Shown: positions 1-8,596, numbered from the stretch's first letter. The stretch: DNA of 33,310 nt from Bacteroidota bacterium (GCA_003249935.1 QKHT01000237.1:1-33310), one strand, 5' to 3'. Numbers and translations: made by a program. The notes: generated by a model from the sequence alone, not told the origin.

Positions 1-230
1 GCCTGTTTTACCATGGGTTGGTTGAAATGGCATGGAGATAGTGCCTCTTTCACTTCGGCCGATCGCGACACAATAATGCTGTATAGTTGCATGTTGCCGG
101 TGGTGGATGCACGGCAGCCGGCTTCGAGAATGGTATTTAAGTGTGCTTCCGAAATCTCCTTATTGCTGTATTTTCGAACCGTAGCATGGTTCATTAATGT
201 TGAAATAGTCGCATTCATGTAATGTATCAT
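1..230 (-). CDS. Nitroreductase family protein (N-terminal part, cut by window edge)
   Basis: This minus-strand frame runs off the left edge of the window. Only the first 70-odd residues are present. They contain a stretch reading VRKYSNKEIS followed by LEAGCRASTTGNMQLYSI, which is characteristic of the N-terminus of NfsA/FRP-type flavin-dependent nitroreductases or NAD(P)H oxidoreductases. In that family this region contributes FMN-contacting residues (the Arg-Lys-Tyr segment and the Ala-Ser/Thr-Thr-Gly-Asn loop). The most upstream in-frame ATG, at 228-230, overlaps the stop codon of the preceding DUF3078 gene in a TAATG arrangement, which suggests translational coupling. A second in-frame ATG at 216-218 is also possible and fits the usual family start slightly better. 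The family reduces nitro compounds, quinones or flavins with NAD(P)H; the substrate cannot be inferred here. Confidence 0.8.
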   Translation of the reverse strand, partial: MIHYMNATISTLMNHATVRKYSNKEISEAHLNTILEAGCRASTTGNMQLYSIIVSRSAEVKEALSPCHFNQPMVKQ

Positions 231-1714
231 TAAAATCTGTATGAAAAACCAAGACTGAAAAGCTCTTTAAATTGCAGTCTTTTACCATAAATTGGTTTGT
301 TTTTATCGTTGGTGCCAACAATTAGTTTCACATCGTCGTCGTATTTCATGTTCCATGCAAAACGGGCCGAAAGCAGGTAAGTGATTTTATAATCGATAAT
401 GGTTTCCCAATCGAAATCGACATTTTCGGGTTTGTTTATATAATTGGAAAAAAGATACAATTTTGACGAGAGTACACCCTGGTCGTTAAAAGCCCATTTG
501 AGTTGTGTTTTGATGTATCCACCCAACTCCTGATAACTTCGGCCTTGGGTGATACCCATTTTTGTGAGGTCGATGTTTTTATCCAAAGCGGCAAACGTAA
601 GTTTGTACGTCATGGGCGATACAAAAACCGATAGTAACTGTTTGTGTTTAAAATCCATCCCCAGCGACGAAAGTACTTTTGCCGGTGTAAAAAAGGATGC
701 CACCGGCTGCGTTTTGCTTTTATTTATATCGTAAGTATCGAAAATCTGTGTTTGCAGGTCGATATTTCCGGAGATATACCAGTTTTCGTAGGCTTTGTAT
801 CCTATTTTGGTGCTGGCTCTGAAGTTGTCTTCGTTTTTTACCAAATCTTCGGCCTCTTGCTTTTGAAAGCCAAGCTTATATTCGAGATCGTTTTCCCACA
901 AAAAATTCTTTGTTTCATAGTTACTTTCGTGGGTGTACACTGCCAGCATCGAAATGGAATTTTGTCCGCCTTTATCCCAGTAAGTAATAGCCGATTGGTT
1001 CATAAAAAGCGATGCATTTCGTTTGGTCGACCACAGATTTTTATCAATGTTTACGGCTTTTAATTTTTCCTGCTTCTTAATTGCAAGTTTGTTATCCATT
1101 ATAAACATTTGCCGTATATCGTTGGTAGAGAATGTATTTTGGTTAATCTTAATCTCGGGTGCATCTGGTAGTAAATCCCAATGTGTAACAATTACCGATG
1201 GGGCTTGCATACAAATATTCGCTGTGGTTTGTGCGAATATCTGGTAAGGCGACAACGCTTCAATACTATCAGAAAAGCTGAAAGGGTGGTTCAGTCCAAA
1301 ACCTTTTCCGAAATAAGTTTCGGCCGAAACCGGTTTGTAAAGTTTTTGATAATGTGGTTTAAACGCAACATTCTTATAAATGTAAGGATTGGCCTGTTTC
1401 CAGTATCGGTCTATGGTTATTTGGGTGAACCGGTTGAACCGCTGATTCCTGAGTTGATCGAATATCGAGGTGTCTTTTGATATAAGCAGGTAGCGATTCG
1501 AAAAAATGTAACTGAAAATAGTATCCGGTTCTGCATTTGTTATTCTATCGTGCCGATTTACATGCCGCACCGGTGGCAACGATTCTGCGAATTGACTATT
1601 AATGGTGAAATTGTTGCTTATAATGGCATTACCGGATTGTTCCTGTGTAAAACCAGCGGAAGTTATTGCCGCAAGTCCTATTGTAATTATTAATCCCTTT
1701 CGAAAATCGCTCAT
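230..1714 (-). CDS. DUF3078 domain-containing outer-membrane protein
   Basis: This 494-residue protein begins with a signal peptide (hydrophobic residues about 7-21, ending near AGFTQ). It has no recognisable enzyme motif. The second half carries the pattern of the Bacteroidetes-specific DUF3078 family: a segment around residues 235-260 with WDKGGQNSIS, then alternating aromatic-rich strands, and a final strand ending SLGFSYRF. That ending, with a terminal aromatic residue, is typical of outer-membrane beta-barrels. It is therefore probably an outer-membrane barrel of unknown function. The first 200 residues are less conserved and probably periplasmic. The downstream nitroreductase start overlaps the stop codon. 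A candidate Bacteroidetes -7 element lies just upstream, at 1736-1743. Confidence 0.75.
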   Translation of the reverse strand: MSDFRKGLIITIGLAAITSAGFTQEQSGNAIISNNFTINSQFAESLPPVRHVNRHDRITNAEPDTIFSYIFSNRYLLISKDTSIFDQLRNQRFNRFTQITIDRYWKQANPYIYKNVAFKPHYQKLYKPVSAETYFGKGFGLNHPFSFSDSIEALSPYQIFAQTTANICMQAPSVIVTHWDLLPDAPEIKINQNTFSTNDIRQMFIMDNKLAIKKQEKLKAVNIDKNLWSTKRNASLFMNQSAITYWDKGGQNSISMLAVYTHESNYETKNFLWENDLEYKLGFQKQEAEDLVKNEDNFRASTKIGYKAYENWYISGNIDLQTQIFDTYDINKSKTQPVASFFTPAKVLSSLGMDFKHKQLLSVFVSPMTYKLTFAALDKNIDLTKMGITQGRSYQELGGYIKTQLKWAFNDQGVLSSKLYLFSNYINKPENVDFDWETIIDYKITYLLSARFAWNMKYDDDVKLIVGTNDKNKPIYGKRLQFKELFSLGFSYRF

Positions 1715-1735
1715 CGTTTACTATAAAATCGGTTG

Positions 1736-1743
1736 CAAAATTA
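1736..1743 (-). promoter_or_regulatory. Candidate -7 promoter element upstream of the DUF3078 gene
   Basis: On the minus strand this reads TAATTTTG, an exact match to the Bacteroidetes -7 consensus TAnnTTTG. It lies 21 bases upstream of the DUF3078 start codon. No convincing -33 TTTG element is present at the usual spacing, so the call rests on the -7 box and position only. Confidence 0.35.
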
Positions 1744-1862
1744 GTTATCCTTACAGACAATACGGGATTTTTGGCTACAAATTTTATGCCTAATCTCTAA
1801 AAACAGATCGATCCGGAGCTGTTTTCAAAGTGGCGCAGCGTGTTTTTGTATAAAATTATGTA

Positions 1863-3080
1863 CTATTCCGCTGATATTTTGTATGCTTTAATTTTATTTT
1901 GGTTGCGCAATAGTAGTAACCCATTGGCAATTACAGGATGCGAAAACTGTTGCGAACCATTAAAGGCCTTGAACTTACTAACGATCTCAAATTTTTCGGG
2001 CGATGGTTCAACCAAGGCCATATCGCCATTGTCGGCAAAACAGTAGAGCAAGCCGTCGGCCATAACTATGCTGCCAATGCCAAAACTGCGGCTGATATAT
2101 TTCGTAGTGCCTGTGGTTAAATCGATACAGGCCCAGTTTCTTTTTTGAATGGCCGAACCATAAGCAAAACCATTGTGAACAATATAACCGCCAATCTGAA
2201 TGTCGAAAGCTTCGTTTTGCCATTTTATAGTTGGTTTCAAGGCGGTTGCATCTAATGATATTAGTTTTGAACCGGTAGCATAAGGGCTGGTTATAAAAAC
2301 CGAACCGGAGGCTTGGTCGTACCAGGGGGTGTTGCAATTGTCGGTCCATTTTTGGGTGCTGGCCATGGTAAACAATGTATCGGCCTTTTCGAAATCTAAA
2401 GCATAAAAGAAATCTTTGGTCATGTTGAGCCATATTTTCCGACCGTTGTGTTCAACTAAACGGGCACTGCAATAAGCCGAATTTTCGCCACGACCCGGTG
2501 CTTTGCGCAATAGTTTTCCGGTTTTTGTGTCTAAAACCGCCATTACAGTCGAGCCTCCCGGAGTAAAAACTACTTCGTTACCTGCAACCAAAGGCAATTC
2601 GCAATATCCGAAGTTGGGGATTGGTGTGTTCAAGGTAGCGCGTAGGTCTGTTTGCCACACAATTTTTCCGGTGGATATATCGAATTTGAGTGCCAAACCG
2701 CGTCCGCTAAGAAAATAGAGAGCCCCGTTATCGTATGCCAAATTGCTTCTTGCGCCCGGAAAACCTTGAGTCCATTCGAGTCCGTAAGCGGTTTGCCACA
2801 GTTTTTTGCCTGTCATATCGTAGCACATCACGTAACCGGTTGAGTCTATCATGCCGGCAGTGTACACCTTGCCGTTAATCATTGCCGGCGAAGTATAGCC
2901 GAGGCCGGCCGTGGAATCGCTCCAAACCAGTTGCGGGCCCTCGGCAGGCCATGATTTTAGCAGGTTGGTGGCGGTGTATTTTCCATCGCGATCGGGGCCA
3001 CGCCACGTGGTTACGGCCTGTGCGTTCGAAAGCGTGGTTACTGCCCAAATGAGTACTAAAAGTTTTATCGATGTCTTCAT
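1863..3080 (-). CDS. Secreted PQQ-binding-like beta-propeller protein (paralog 2)
   Basis: This 405-residue protein has an N-terminal signal peptide (MKTSIKLLVLIWAVTTLSNA) and then the opening WRGPDRDGKY, which is typical of secreted PQQ-like/BamB-like WD-type beta-propellers in Bacteroidetes. Blade-like repeats with Gly-Lys-x-[VL]-W-x-T patterns recur through residues 80-380 (GKKLWQTAYG, GKIVWQTDL, TGKLLRKAP). The protein is much shorter than true PQQ-dependent dehydrogenases and shows no heme c motif, so a structural, binding or assembly role is as likely as catalysis. It is a tandem duplicate of the next upstream gene (3105-4325), separated by 24 bases and sharing most blade sequences. The two are probably co-transcribed. 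The real ligand is unknown. Confidence 0.8.
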   Translation of the reverse strand: MKTSIKLLVLIWAVTTLSNAQAVTTWRGPDRDGKYTATNLLKSWPAEGPQLVWSDSTAGLGYTSPAMINGKVYTAGMIDSTGYVMCYDMTGKKLWQTAYGLEWTQGFPGARSNLAYDNGALYFLSGRGLALKFDISTGKIVWQTDLRATLNTPIPNFGYCELPLVAGNEVVFTPGGSTVMAVLDTKTGKLLRKAPGRGENSAYCSARLVEHNGRKIWLNMTKDFFYALDFEKADTLFTMASTQKWTDNCNTPWYDQASGSVFITSPYATGSKLISLDATALKPTIKWQNEAFDIQIGGYIVHNGFAYGSAIQKRNWACIDLTTGTTKYISRSFGIGSIVMADGLLYCFADNGDMALVEPSPEKFEIVSKFKAFNGSQQFSHPVIANGLLLLRNQNKIKAYKISAE

Positions 3081-3104
3081 ATTGTTGTTCCTTTATTTTG
3101 GTTG

Positions 3105-4325
3105 TTATTGGGCGATATTGTACACTTTAATCCGGTTTTGATACCGCAGATACATGCGGCCGTTGGCGATAAGCGGATGTGTAAACTGCTGTGCACCGGT
3201 AAACGCCTTGAATTTGCTCACGATGTCGAATTTTTCGGGGGTTGGTTTTACGAGGGCCATGTCGCCGGTTTCGGAATAGCAGTACAACATATCGTCGGCC
3301 ATAACCATGCAGCCAACAGGCATGCCTCTGTCGGTATATTTAGTTGTACCTGAGGCAAGGTCTATGCACATCCACAATTTTTTGCCATTGGCCGGGCCGT
3401 AAATATTCCCGTTATAAACGATAAAACCGCCAATTTTTACGTCGAACGCCGGGTTGTTCCACTTTTCGGTGTACGATGTGCCATCATCGGAAAGCTTTAG
3501 CATTCTGGCCCCGAATTTAGAATATTCCGAAACGAACACCTCGCCTGTGGCAGGGAAATAGTATGGGGAGTTGGAATTGTCGGTATTGCGGGCCTGATAG
3601 CTTATTGTAAACAATGTATCGGCAGTGGTATAATCCACAGCATAAAGGTTTTCTTTTGTAAGGTTGAACCATATTTTACGGCCATTGTGGTTTACGAGTA
3701 TGGCACTGCAATAACCCGGCACGTCGTTCAAAGCGGGTGCTTTACGAAGTATTGAACCGTTGTTTTTATCGAGTACGGCCATCGAGACCGTGGTGCCGGG
3801 CATAAATGTTACCTCGTTGCCATCTATTACCGGCATTTCGCAACTGCCAAACTTCGGTGAGGGGGCATTGCAAACTTTGGTAAAATCGGTTCGCCACAGC
3901 ACATTGCCCGTTTCGGCATCAATCTTTACAGCCTCGCCAATGCCGGTAAGATAGTAAAATGCGCCATTATCATATTTAAGATTGCCACGTGCGCCAAGGT
4001 AGGTTGTGGCGGTATATTCGGTGCCGTAAGGTTTTTGCCAAAGCTTTTTACCATCCATGTTGTAGCACATCAGGTAGCCGGTGTTTCCAATCATGCCGGC
4101 ACAATAGAGTTTGTTGTTTACCAATACCGGTGTGGTATAACCAATACCGGCGGTGGTGTCGCTCCATACCAATTGCGGACCATTTTCGGGCCATACTTTA
4201 AGCAGGTTTGTTTCGTTATAAATGCCATCGGCAGCCGGGCCGCGCCATGTTACAATTGTTTTTTGGGCTGAACCATTTAGTGCCAAAAGGCAAAATAGGG
4301 CCAATGCGCTTATTTTTCTGTTCAT
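3105..4325 (-). CDS. Secreted PQQ-binding-like beta-propeller protein (paralog 1)
   Basis: This 406-residue protein starts with a signal peptide (MNRKISALALFCLLALNGSAQ). It continues with WRGPAADGIYNETNLLKVWP, the entry strand shared with secreted quinoprotein-like propellers. Repeats such as GKKLWQKPYG and GNVLWRTDF mark the blades. It aligns by eye end to end with its downstream neighbour at 1863-3080, including the closing blade (FEVVSKFKA-like, then QQF-HP-IANG), so the pair arose by tandem duplication. No heme-binding CxxCH is present. Being first of the pair and facing away from the small plus-strand gene at 4487, it probably carries the promoter for both. Function is unknown; an extracytoplasmic binding or dehydrogenase-like role is possible. 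Confidence 0.8.
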   Translation of the reverse strand: MNRKISALALFCLLALNGSAQKTIVTWRGPAADGIYNETNLLKVWPENGPQLVWSDTTAGIGYTTPVLVNNKLYCAGMIGNTGYLMCYNMDGKKLWQKPYGTEYTATTYLGARGNLKYDNGAFYYLTGIGEAVKIDAETGNVLWRTDFTKVCNAPSPKFGSCEMPVIDGNEVTFMPGTTVSMAVLDKNNGSILRKAPALNDVPGYCSAILVNHNGRKIWFNLTKENLYAVDYTTADTLFTISYQARNTDNSNSPYYFPATGEVFVSEYSKFGARMLKLSDDGTSYTEKWNNPAFDVKIGGFIVYNGNIYGPANGKKLWMCIDLASGTTKYTDRGMPVGCMVMADDMLYCYSETGDMALVKPTPEKFDIVSKFKAFTGAQQFTHPLIANGRMYLRYQNRIKVYNIAQ

Positions 4326-4486
4326 TGTGTGTATTTCAATTAGTTTTTCCGGATGCTAAGATATTGATTTTGGCAAAAAATGCACGATACCCAAAGAAAT
4401 AATCATGTTTTCTCAGCAATTTATTGGTACTTAATGCTATTTTCGTAATCAATATGTACAACATTTATACTTTAAAATAATTGATT

Positions 4487-5020
4487 ATGGAAAATGCAAG
4501 TGTTGGTTCGCGCGTAAAGCACGACCGATATGGCGAAGGGATGGTAAGCCGTGTGAATTTAACCAATTACGAAATTTTTTTCGAAAAAGGGGGTAAAATA
4601 AACATCAGTTTCGAGAGCAGTGAGCTCACTGTTTTAGAGCGGCCGGAAAACACACCCGCCCCCATAGTGGTAGATGCCAAAAAATTAAAAATGGCTATGC
4701 AAGCCTTTTTCGATGAATATGAACCACTTCCCAAACCGGTTGAACTGGGTGATAAGTGGAATGGCGGAACGCTTATCATTCAACCGGCCGATACCACACT
4801 GCAAGCAAAAGAGGTGCCGATCGATACGTTTTTTCACAAAATAGTGATGATGCGCGACAAGATACGGGTTTTGGAACAAAACATTAATGCGCATACCAAA
4901 CTTACCGACGAAGACAAGGTAAACCTGCAACAATATATTTCGCGGGTATATGGCAGCATGACCACTTTTAATATTTTGTTTAAACACAAGGACGATTATT
5001 TTACCAGCAAAGGCGAGTAA
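4487..5020 (+). CDS. Conserved hypothetical protein with UvrD-tail/Tudor-like N-terminus
   Basis: I chose the ATG at 4487 (177 residues) rather than the TTG six bases upstream. Residues 5-20 (GSRVKHDRYGEGMVSRV) resemble the small SH3/Tudor-like domain found at the C-terminus of PcrA/UvrD helicases and in other transcription-linked proteins, where the pattern V-x-H-x-x-[FY]-G-x-G-x-V recurs. The middle (about 70-110) is unremarkable. Residues 115-170 are predicted helical and charged (KIVMMRDKIRVLEQNINAH), possibly a short coiled coil. There is no signal peptide or membrane segment, so it is probably cytoplasmic. It is the only gene of its strand here, and it converges on the methyltransferase gene over a shared terminator. 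A nucleic-acid or RNA-polymerase-associated role is a guess. Confidence 0.65.
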   Translation: MENASVGSRVKHDRYGEGMVSRVNLTNYEIFFEKGGKINISFESSELTVLERPENTPAPIVVDAKKLKMAMQAFFDEYEPLPKPVELGDKWNGGTLIIQPADTTLQAKEVPIDTFFHKIVMMRDKIRVLEQNINAHTKLTDEDKVNLQQYISRVYGSMTTFNILFKHKDDYFTSKGE

Positions 5021-5037
5021 AACGGTTCAGCCATAAA

Positions 5038-5072
5038 TAAAAAAACACCTCCATGTTGGGGTGTTTTTTTTA
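5038..5072. terminator. Bidirectional intrinsic terminator
   Basis: Positions 5041-5049 (AAAAACACC) pair with 5060-5068 (GGTGTTTTT) around a short loop. The stem is flanked by an A-run on one side and a T-run on the other, so it can act on both strands. It sits exactly between the convergent genes ending at 5020 and 5075. Confidence 0.85.
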
Positions 5073-5074
5073 TG

Positions 5075-5800
5075 CTATTTTACGGTGAGTTTGGCCAAAT
5101 AAGCATGGTTGTCGTCGCGGCAAACCACTTCGATATCGAAACCTGCCTGCTCGGCGTAATAGGCCAGCGTGTCGTCGTCGATGTAAAACCAGTTGAACGA
5201 TTCGCCCACAATATTTTTGTATTTAAAGCTGAACCGGAACTGGCCGTAATAGTCGTTGGCTAAGTCGATATCCACATTGCCATCTTCCTCGTAAAGGTAT
5301 TTTACGTCCGAACCATCGGCCAAAATCATGCCGCCGGGGTTGAGCATGGTGCGGAGCTTGTCGAGCAGTGCCGGCAATTGCTCTACGGTTCCGGCCAAAC
5401 CAAAACCGTTCATCATGAGCAGAATGGTGTCGTAGGTGTCGAAGGCCGGAATTTCGAAAAAGTCGCCTTCGATAATTTGTTTTATGCCACGCTCACGCAT
5501 CACACGGCAGGCACCGGGGCTCCATTCGTGGGCGGTAATGTTGTGCCCTTTACTTTGCAGGTAAAGCGCGTGACTGCCGGCTCCGGCACCAATGTCGAGC
5601 ATGTGTCCCGATGCCAGCTCCATCGCTTTTTGTTCGGGAAGCGGCATTTGGTCGAACGACCTGAAAAAGTAGCTTACATCTACCTCGTCGTCTTCGAATG
5701 CATCGGATTGAACCGTAATGGTCTCATTTATTGCGCCTGCCATATAGTCGAGCAGGGCGGCTCCCAACGGGTCGGGAGCATTTATTCCAATATTTTGCAA
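5075..5800 (-). CDS. Class I SAM-dependent methyltransferase
   Basis: This 241-residue protein has motif I of class I methyltransferases at residues 67-80 (MLDIGAGAGSHALY). An acidic end of the second strand follows (HEWSPGAC), and a later LLMMNGFGLAGT segment fits motif IV. This is the Rossmann fold that binds S-adenosylmethionine. The N-terminal 60 residues are acidic and helical, and the C-terminus ends with beta-strands typical of small-molecule methyltransferases. The substrate cannot be told. Its start lies inside the end of the upstream patatin gene (19-base overlap), so the two are translationally linked. A shared terminator lies just after its stop codon. Confidence 0.85.
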   Translation of the reverse strand: MQNIGINAPDPLGAALLDYMAGAINETITVQSDAFEDDEVDVSYFFRSFDQMPLPEQKAMELASGHMLDIGAGAGSHALYLQSKGHNITAHEWSPGACRVMRERGIKQIIEGDFFEIPAFDTYDTILLMMNGFGLAGTVEQLPALLDKLRTMLNPGGMILADGSDVKYLYEEDGNVDIDLANDYYGQFRFSFKYKNIVGESFNWFYIDDDTLAYYAEQAGFDIEVVCRDDNHAYLAKLTVK

Positions 5801-6546
5801 AATTCGTCGATTTTTTCGCGCGCAGCAGCACGCCCGAGTTCATATATTTCGTTGTATTTTTTTAGCTCAAGTAAATCGTAGTCGGCCGTTTGACTGGGTT
5901 CAATCACCAAATCGCACAGCGACATGCCATATTTTACGTTTTGTTTGATGGTTAAGGCCTGAACCCGTTTTAAAACATCGGCAAAGCTACCAAATTCGTT
6001 GATATATGCCGAATGGTTGACGTGTACGCCCAGTATTTTATCGGCTTTACCAACAAGTGCATCGGCGGGCATATTGTTTACCATACCGCCATCGAGGTAA
6101 AGCCGGTTCCCCATTTTTACCGGTTCGAACACAAAAGGGATACTGGCCGAAGCCACGATGTATTCGATAAATAGCCCCGACGAAAAGAGTTCGGCTTCGC
6201 CACTGTTGAGGTTGGTGGCACATACGGTAAGTGGTATTTCGAGGTCTTCGAATTTGATGTCGCCAATGTATTTGTCGAGCAGATTGCGGAGGAAATCCAT
6301 GTTAAGGATGCCACCTTTGGTCGATTTTCGGAGGTTGTAGAAGCTGTATAGCTTTTCGTTCTGAAGAATTTCGATGACATCTTTGGGGCGGTATCCGGCG
6401 GCAATAAACACGCCCATAATGGCCCCCATCGAGGTGCCGCTAATGGCTGTTGGCTTTAGATTATACTCGCCGAGTACATCCATTACGCCCAGATGTGCAA
6501 AACCGCGGGCACCGCCGCCGCTGAGAGTGAGTGCAAAAGTTTTCAT
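5782..6546 (-). CDS. Patatin-like phospholipase family protein
   Basis: This 254-residue protein shows the full patatin catalytic set. The oxyanion loop GGGARG is at residues 10-15, the nucleophile elbow GTSMG has Ser39, and the catalytic Asp is in DGG at about 152-154. These form the Ser-Asp dyad of patatin lipases (RssA/YlbK-like). There is no signal peptide, so it probably acts in the cytoplasm or at the inner face of the membrane on phospholipids or other acyl esters. The length matches the bacterial RssA type, which lacks a barrel domain. It overlaps the downstream methyltransferase gene by 19 bases. Upstream, the POT terminator lies about 40 bases before the start, so this pair probably has its own promoter, although I found none with a good consensus. 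Confidence 0.9.
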   Translation of the reverse strand: MKTFALTLSGGGARGFAHLGVMDVLGEYNLKPTAISGTSMGAIMGVFIAAGYRPKDVIEILQNEKLYSFYNLRKSTKGGILNMDFLRNLLDKYIGDIKFEDLEIPLTVCATNLNSGEAELFSSGLFIEYIVASASIPFVFEPVKMGNRLYLDGGMVNNMPADALVGKADKILGVHVNHSAYINEFGSFADVLKRVQALTIKQNVKYGMSLCDLVIEPSQTADYDLLELKKYNEIYELGRAAAREKIDEFCKILE

Positions 6547-6577
6547 ACCGTACCTTGTAGCTTTGGTTCAACCGAAA

Positions 6578-6613
6578 TTAAAAACAGAGACCCGCACCGT
6601 GTGCAGATCTCTG
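6578..6613 (-). terminator. Intrinsic terminator after the POT transporter gene
   Basis: On the minus strand, CAGAGA (6613-6608) pairs with TCTCTG (6590-6585). An inner GCAC/GTGC stem closes a small loop, and a run of five Ts follows. It lies 26 bases past the transporter stop codon and before the patatin gene. Confidence 0.8.
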
Positions 6614-6638
6614 TATATTTGTTTTAACTGTTACCTAT

Positions 6639-8417
6639 TTACGATGCAGCGCGTTCGAGCCGTTTCATTATGGAGAAGATGAAGATGGCCGAGGCCACAC
6701 AGCAAAGAATAAAAATGCTCCAAAGTTGCCATAAGGCGATTTTATCCCAGAAGAAGGTGCCGACAAACAAAAACTTATTGCCCACGGCCGTTGCCAATAG
6801 CCAGCCGCCCTGCATAAGGCCCTGAAAACGCGATGGCGAAACCTTCGATACAAACGAAAGGCCCATTGGACTAAGGAATAGTTCGGCCACGGTAAGTACG
6901 AGGTAGCTGTTGATAAGTACGTATGGCGAAGCGCGATCGGGCGATGGCGCACCAAGCAGCTCGAATGGCGATTGTAACCCAAGCGATCCGAACAACATAA
7001 CCATGAATCCGACCGCTGCGATAATCATGCCAATACCAATCTTTTTGGGCGTGGAAGGTTCGATACCTTTGTTGTTCATCCATGTAAACAGGCCCATAAT
7101 TACCGGTGTAAGAAATACGATAAACAGCGGGTTGAAGTGCTGGAATGTTTCGGGTTGAATGTTGTTAACCTCGGGGTATTGGCTTACAAAATAGTAGGCT
7201 AATGCACCGCCAGCCAACGACAAGGTAATGCCGGTGATGCGGTTTTTAATGGTTTCGACCTTTTTGGTGGCCAGATAAAGGCCAAACAAGCCAATCACGA
7301 CCGAAAGCAGCGATTTAAGATCGAAGAAAATATTGGTAATCATGCCCACGGTTGTGGCTGTAAAGTCGCGGGCAAACAACGTCATGGTAAGGCCGTTTTG
7401 GTGAAACGACATCCAGAAGAAGATAACCACCAGAAATACCATCAGAAGTGCTTTGATGCGCGGCCGCTCTTCTTTTGTTGAGATGACCCAAATCCAGGCT
7501 ACAAACCCGATAAACAAACTTGTGGCCAAAGATATATCGTAGCTTTTGGTGCCGAGAAATATGAGTAGTAATGAACCGATAAAGGCACCAAGTGCGGTAA
7601 GAACGTGCATGGGGTTGGTTTTAATTTTTTCGCCGCCGGTAGCCGTCGATTTTTCTTTGTTTGGCAGCATACCTTTGAAAACCAGGAATACTACCATCGA
7701 AATGATCATGGCACCTGCGGCAACACCAAAGGCATAGTTGTATCCTGTGGCAAACACTTTAAGGTATTGCATGGCAAATACTTTAAGGTCGGTAACCGGT
7801 GTGCCTATACTGGCCTTTTCGGCTAAACTGAACAGGGTTGAACTATCGGCCAGTTGCCCTTTAACAAATTGATGGCAGAGAGAGGGTAAAGATCCATCGT
7901 AGGCAAATCCCTCTGTTTTAAGGTACCAGTTACGAATGGACGTGGCCGCACTTGGTGCAAAGAAAGCACCTACGTTTATGCCCATATAAAACACCATATA
8001 GGCACGGTCGCGTAAGTGGGCATATTGCTCGTTATCGTACATCTGACCAACTAAGGCTTGCAGGTTGCCCTTGAAAAAACCGTTGCCCAACGCAATGGTA
8101 AACAATCCGATTACGGCAAACGACAGCGGCATACCGGGTATGGCCATAATGATGTAACCCAATAACATGGTTACTATACCTATGGTAATGGTGCCTTTGT
8201 AGTTGCCGGTTTTGTCGGCCACAATGCCGCCAATAAGTGCCAGGGCATATATCCCGAAATAAAACCAGCTATAAATACTTCCGGCACTTTCGGCATTCAG
8301 GTCGTATTTGGCCTGAAGAAACAGAACCAGAATGGCCATCATGGTGTAAAAACCAAACCGTTCGCCCATGTTCGAGAAAAAGGCGACCAACAGTCCTTTG
8401 GGGTGATTTTTAAGCAT
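6639..8417 (-). CDS. Peptide MFS (POT/PTR family) proton-coupled oligopeptide transporter
   Basis: This 592-residue polytopic membrane protein has about 12-14 hydrophobic segments. The first helix carries GERFGFYTM, the second half of the POT family ExxER[FY] motif. The PTR signature FYMGINVGAF is present around residue 145, after GNGFFKGNLQALVGQMY. These features identify a POT/PTR major-facilitator transporter, which imports di- and tripeptides with protons across the inner membrane. A long loop at about residues 170-225 separates helices in the middle, as in Bacteroidetes members. The first Glu of ExxER is replaced by Asn16 (NMGER). The gene appears monocistronic, with its own terminator and a candidate promoter at 8458-8465. 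Confidence 0.9.
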   Translation of the reverse strand: MLKNHPKGLLVAFFSNMGERFGFYTMMAILVLFLQAKYDLNAESAGSIYSWFYFGIYALALIGGIVADKTGNYKGTITIGIVTMLLGYIIMAIPGMPLSFAVIGLFTIALGNGFFKGNLQALVGQMYDNEQYAHLRDRAYMVFYMGINVGAFFAPSAATSIRNWYLKTEGFAYDGSLPSLCHQFVKGQLADSSTLFSLAEKASIGTPVTDLKVFAMQYLKVFATGYNYAFGVAAGAMIISMVVFLVFKGMLPNKEKSTATGGEKIKTNPMHVLTALGAFIGSLLLIFLGTKSYDISLATSLFIGFVAWIWVISTKEERPRIKALLMVFLVVIFFWMSFHQNGLTMTLFARDFTATTVGMITNIFFDLKSLLSVVIGLFGLYLATKKVETIKNRITGITLSLAGGALAYYFVSQYPEVNNIQPETFQHFNPLFIVFLTPVIMGLFTWMNNKGIEPSTPKKIGIGMIIAAVGFMVMLFGSLGLQSPFELLGAPSPDRASPYVLINSYLVLTVAELFLSPMGLSFVSKVSPSRFQGLMQGGWLLATAVGNKFLFVGTFFWDKIALWQLWSIFILCCVASAIFIFSIMKRLERAAS

Positions 8418-8457
8418 ATTTTGCGTGTTATAAATGTTAATAGTGTTTCGTGAAAAA

Positions 8458-8465
8458 CAAAAATA
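8458..8465 (-). promoter_or_regulatory. Candidate -7 promoter element for the POT transporter gene
   Basis: The minus strand reads TATTTTTG here, an exact match to the Bacteroidetes -7 consensus TAnnTTTG, 40 bases before the start codon. The -33 region at about 8484-8490 lacks a clear TTTG, so the assignment is tentative. Confidence 0.4.
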
Positions 8466-8596
8466 GAATGTTTTACTTAATTATTGGCCATTGAATATAA
8501 GGTTTTAAACGATTCGAGGATTATTTGGTTAAAAAACGCAATTCGCTGTGATTTTTGTCATGTTGGGGAGGAGACCGGAAACGGGAAAGGGGATGG

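Noticed and set aside
13-222. Plus-strand 69-codon frame at the left edge
   Set aside because: It lies opposite the nitroreductase frame, whose minus-strand translation has clear family motifs.
644-1063. Plus-strand 139-codon frame
   Set aside because: Antisense shadow of the DUF3078 gene, with no recognisable protein pattern.
5378-5881. Plus-strand 167-codon frame
   Set aside because: Antisense to the methyltransferase and patatin genes, both of which have intact catalytic motifs.
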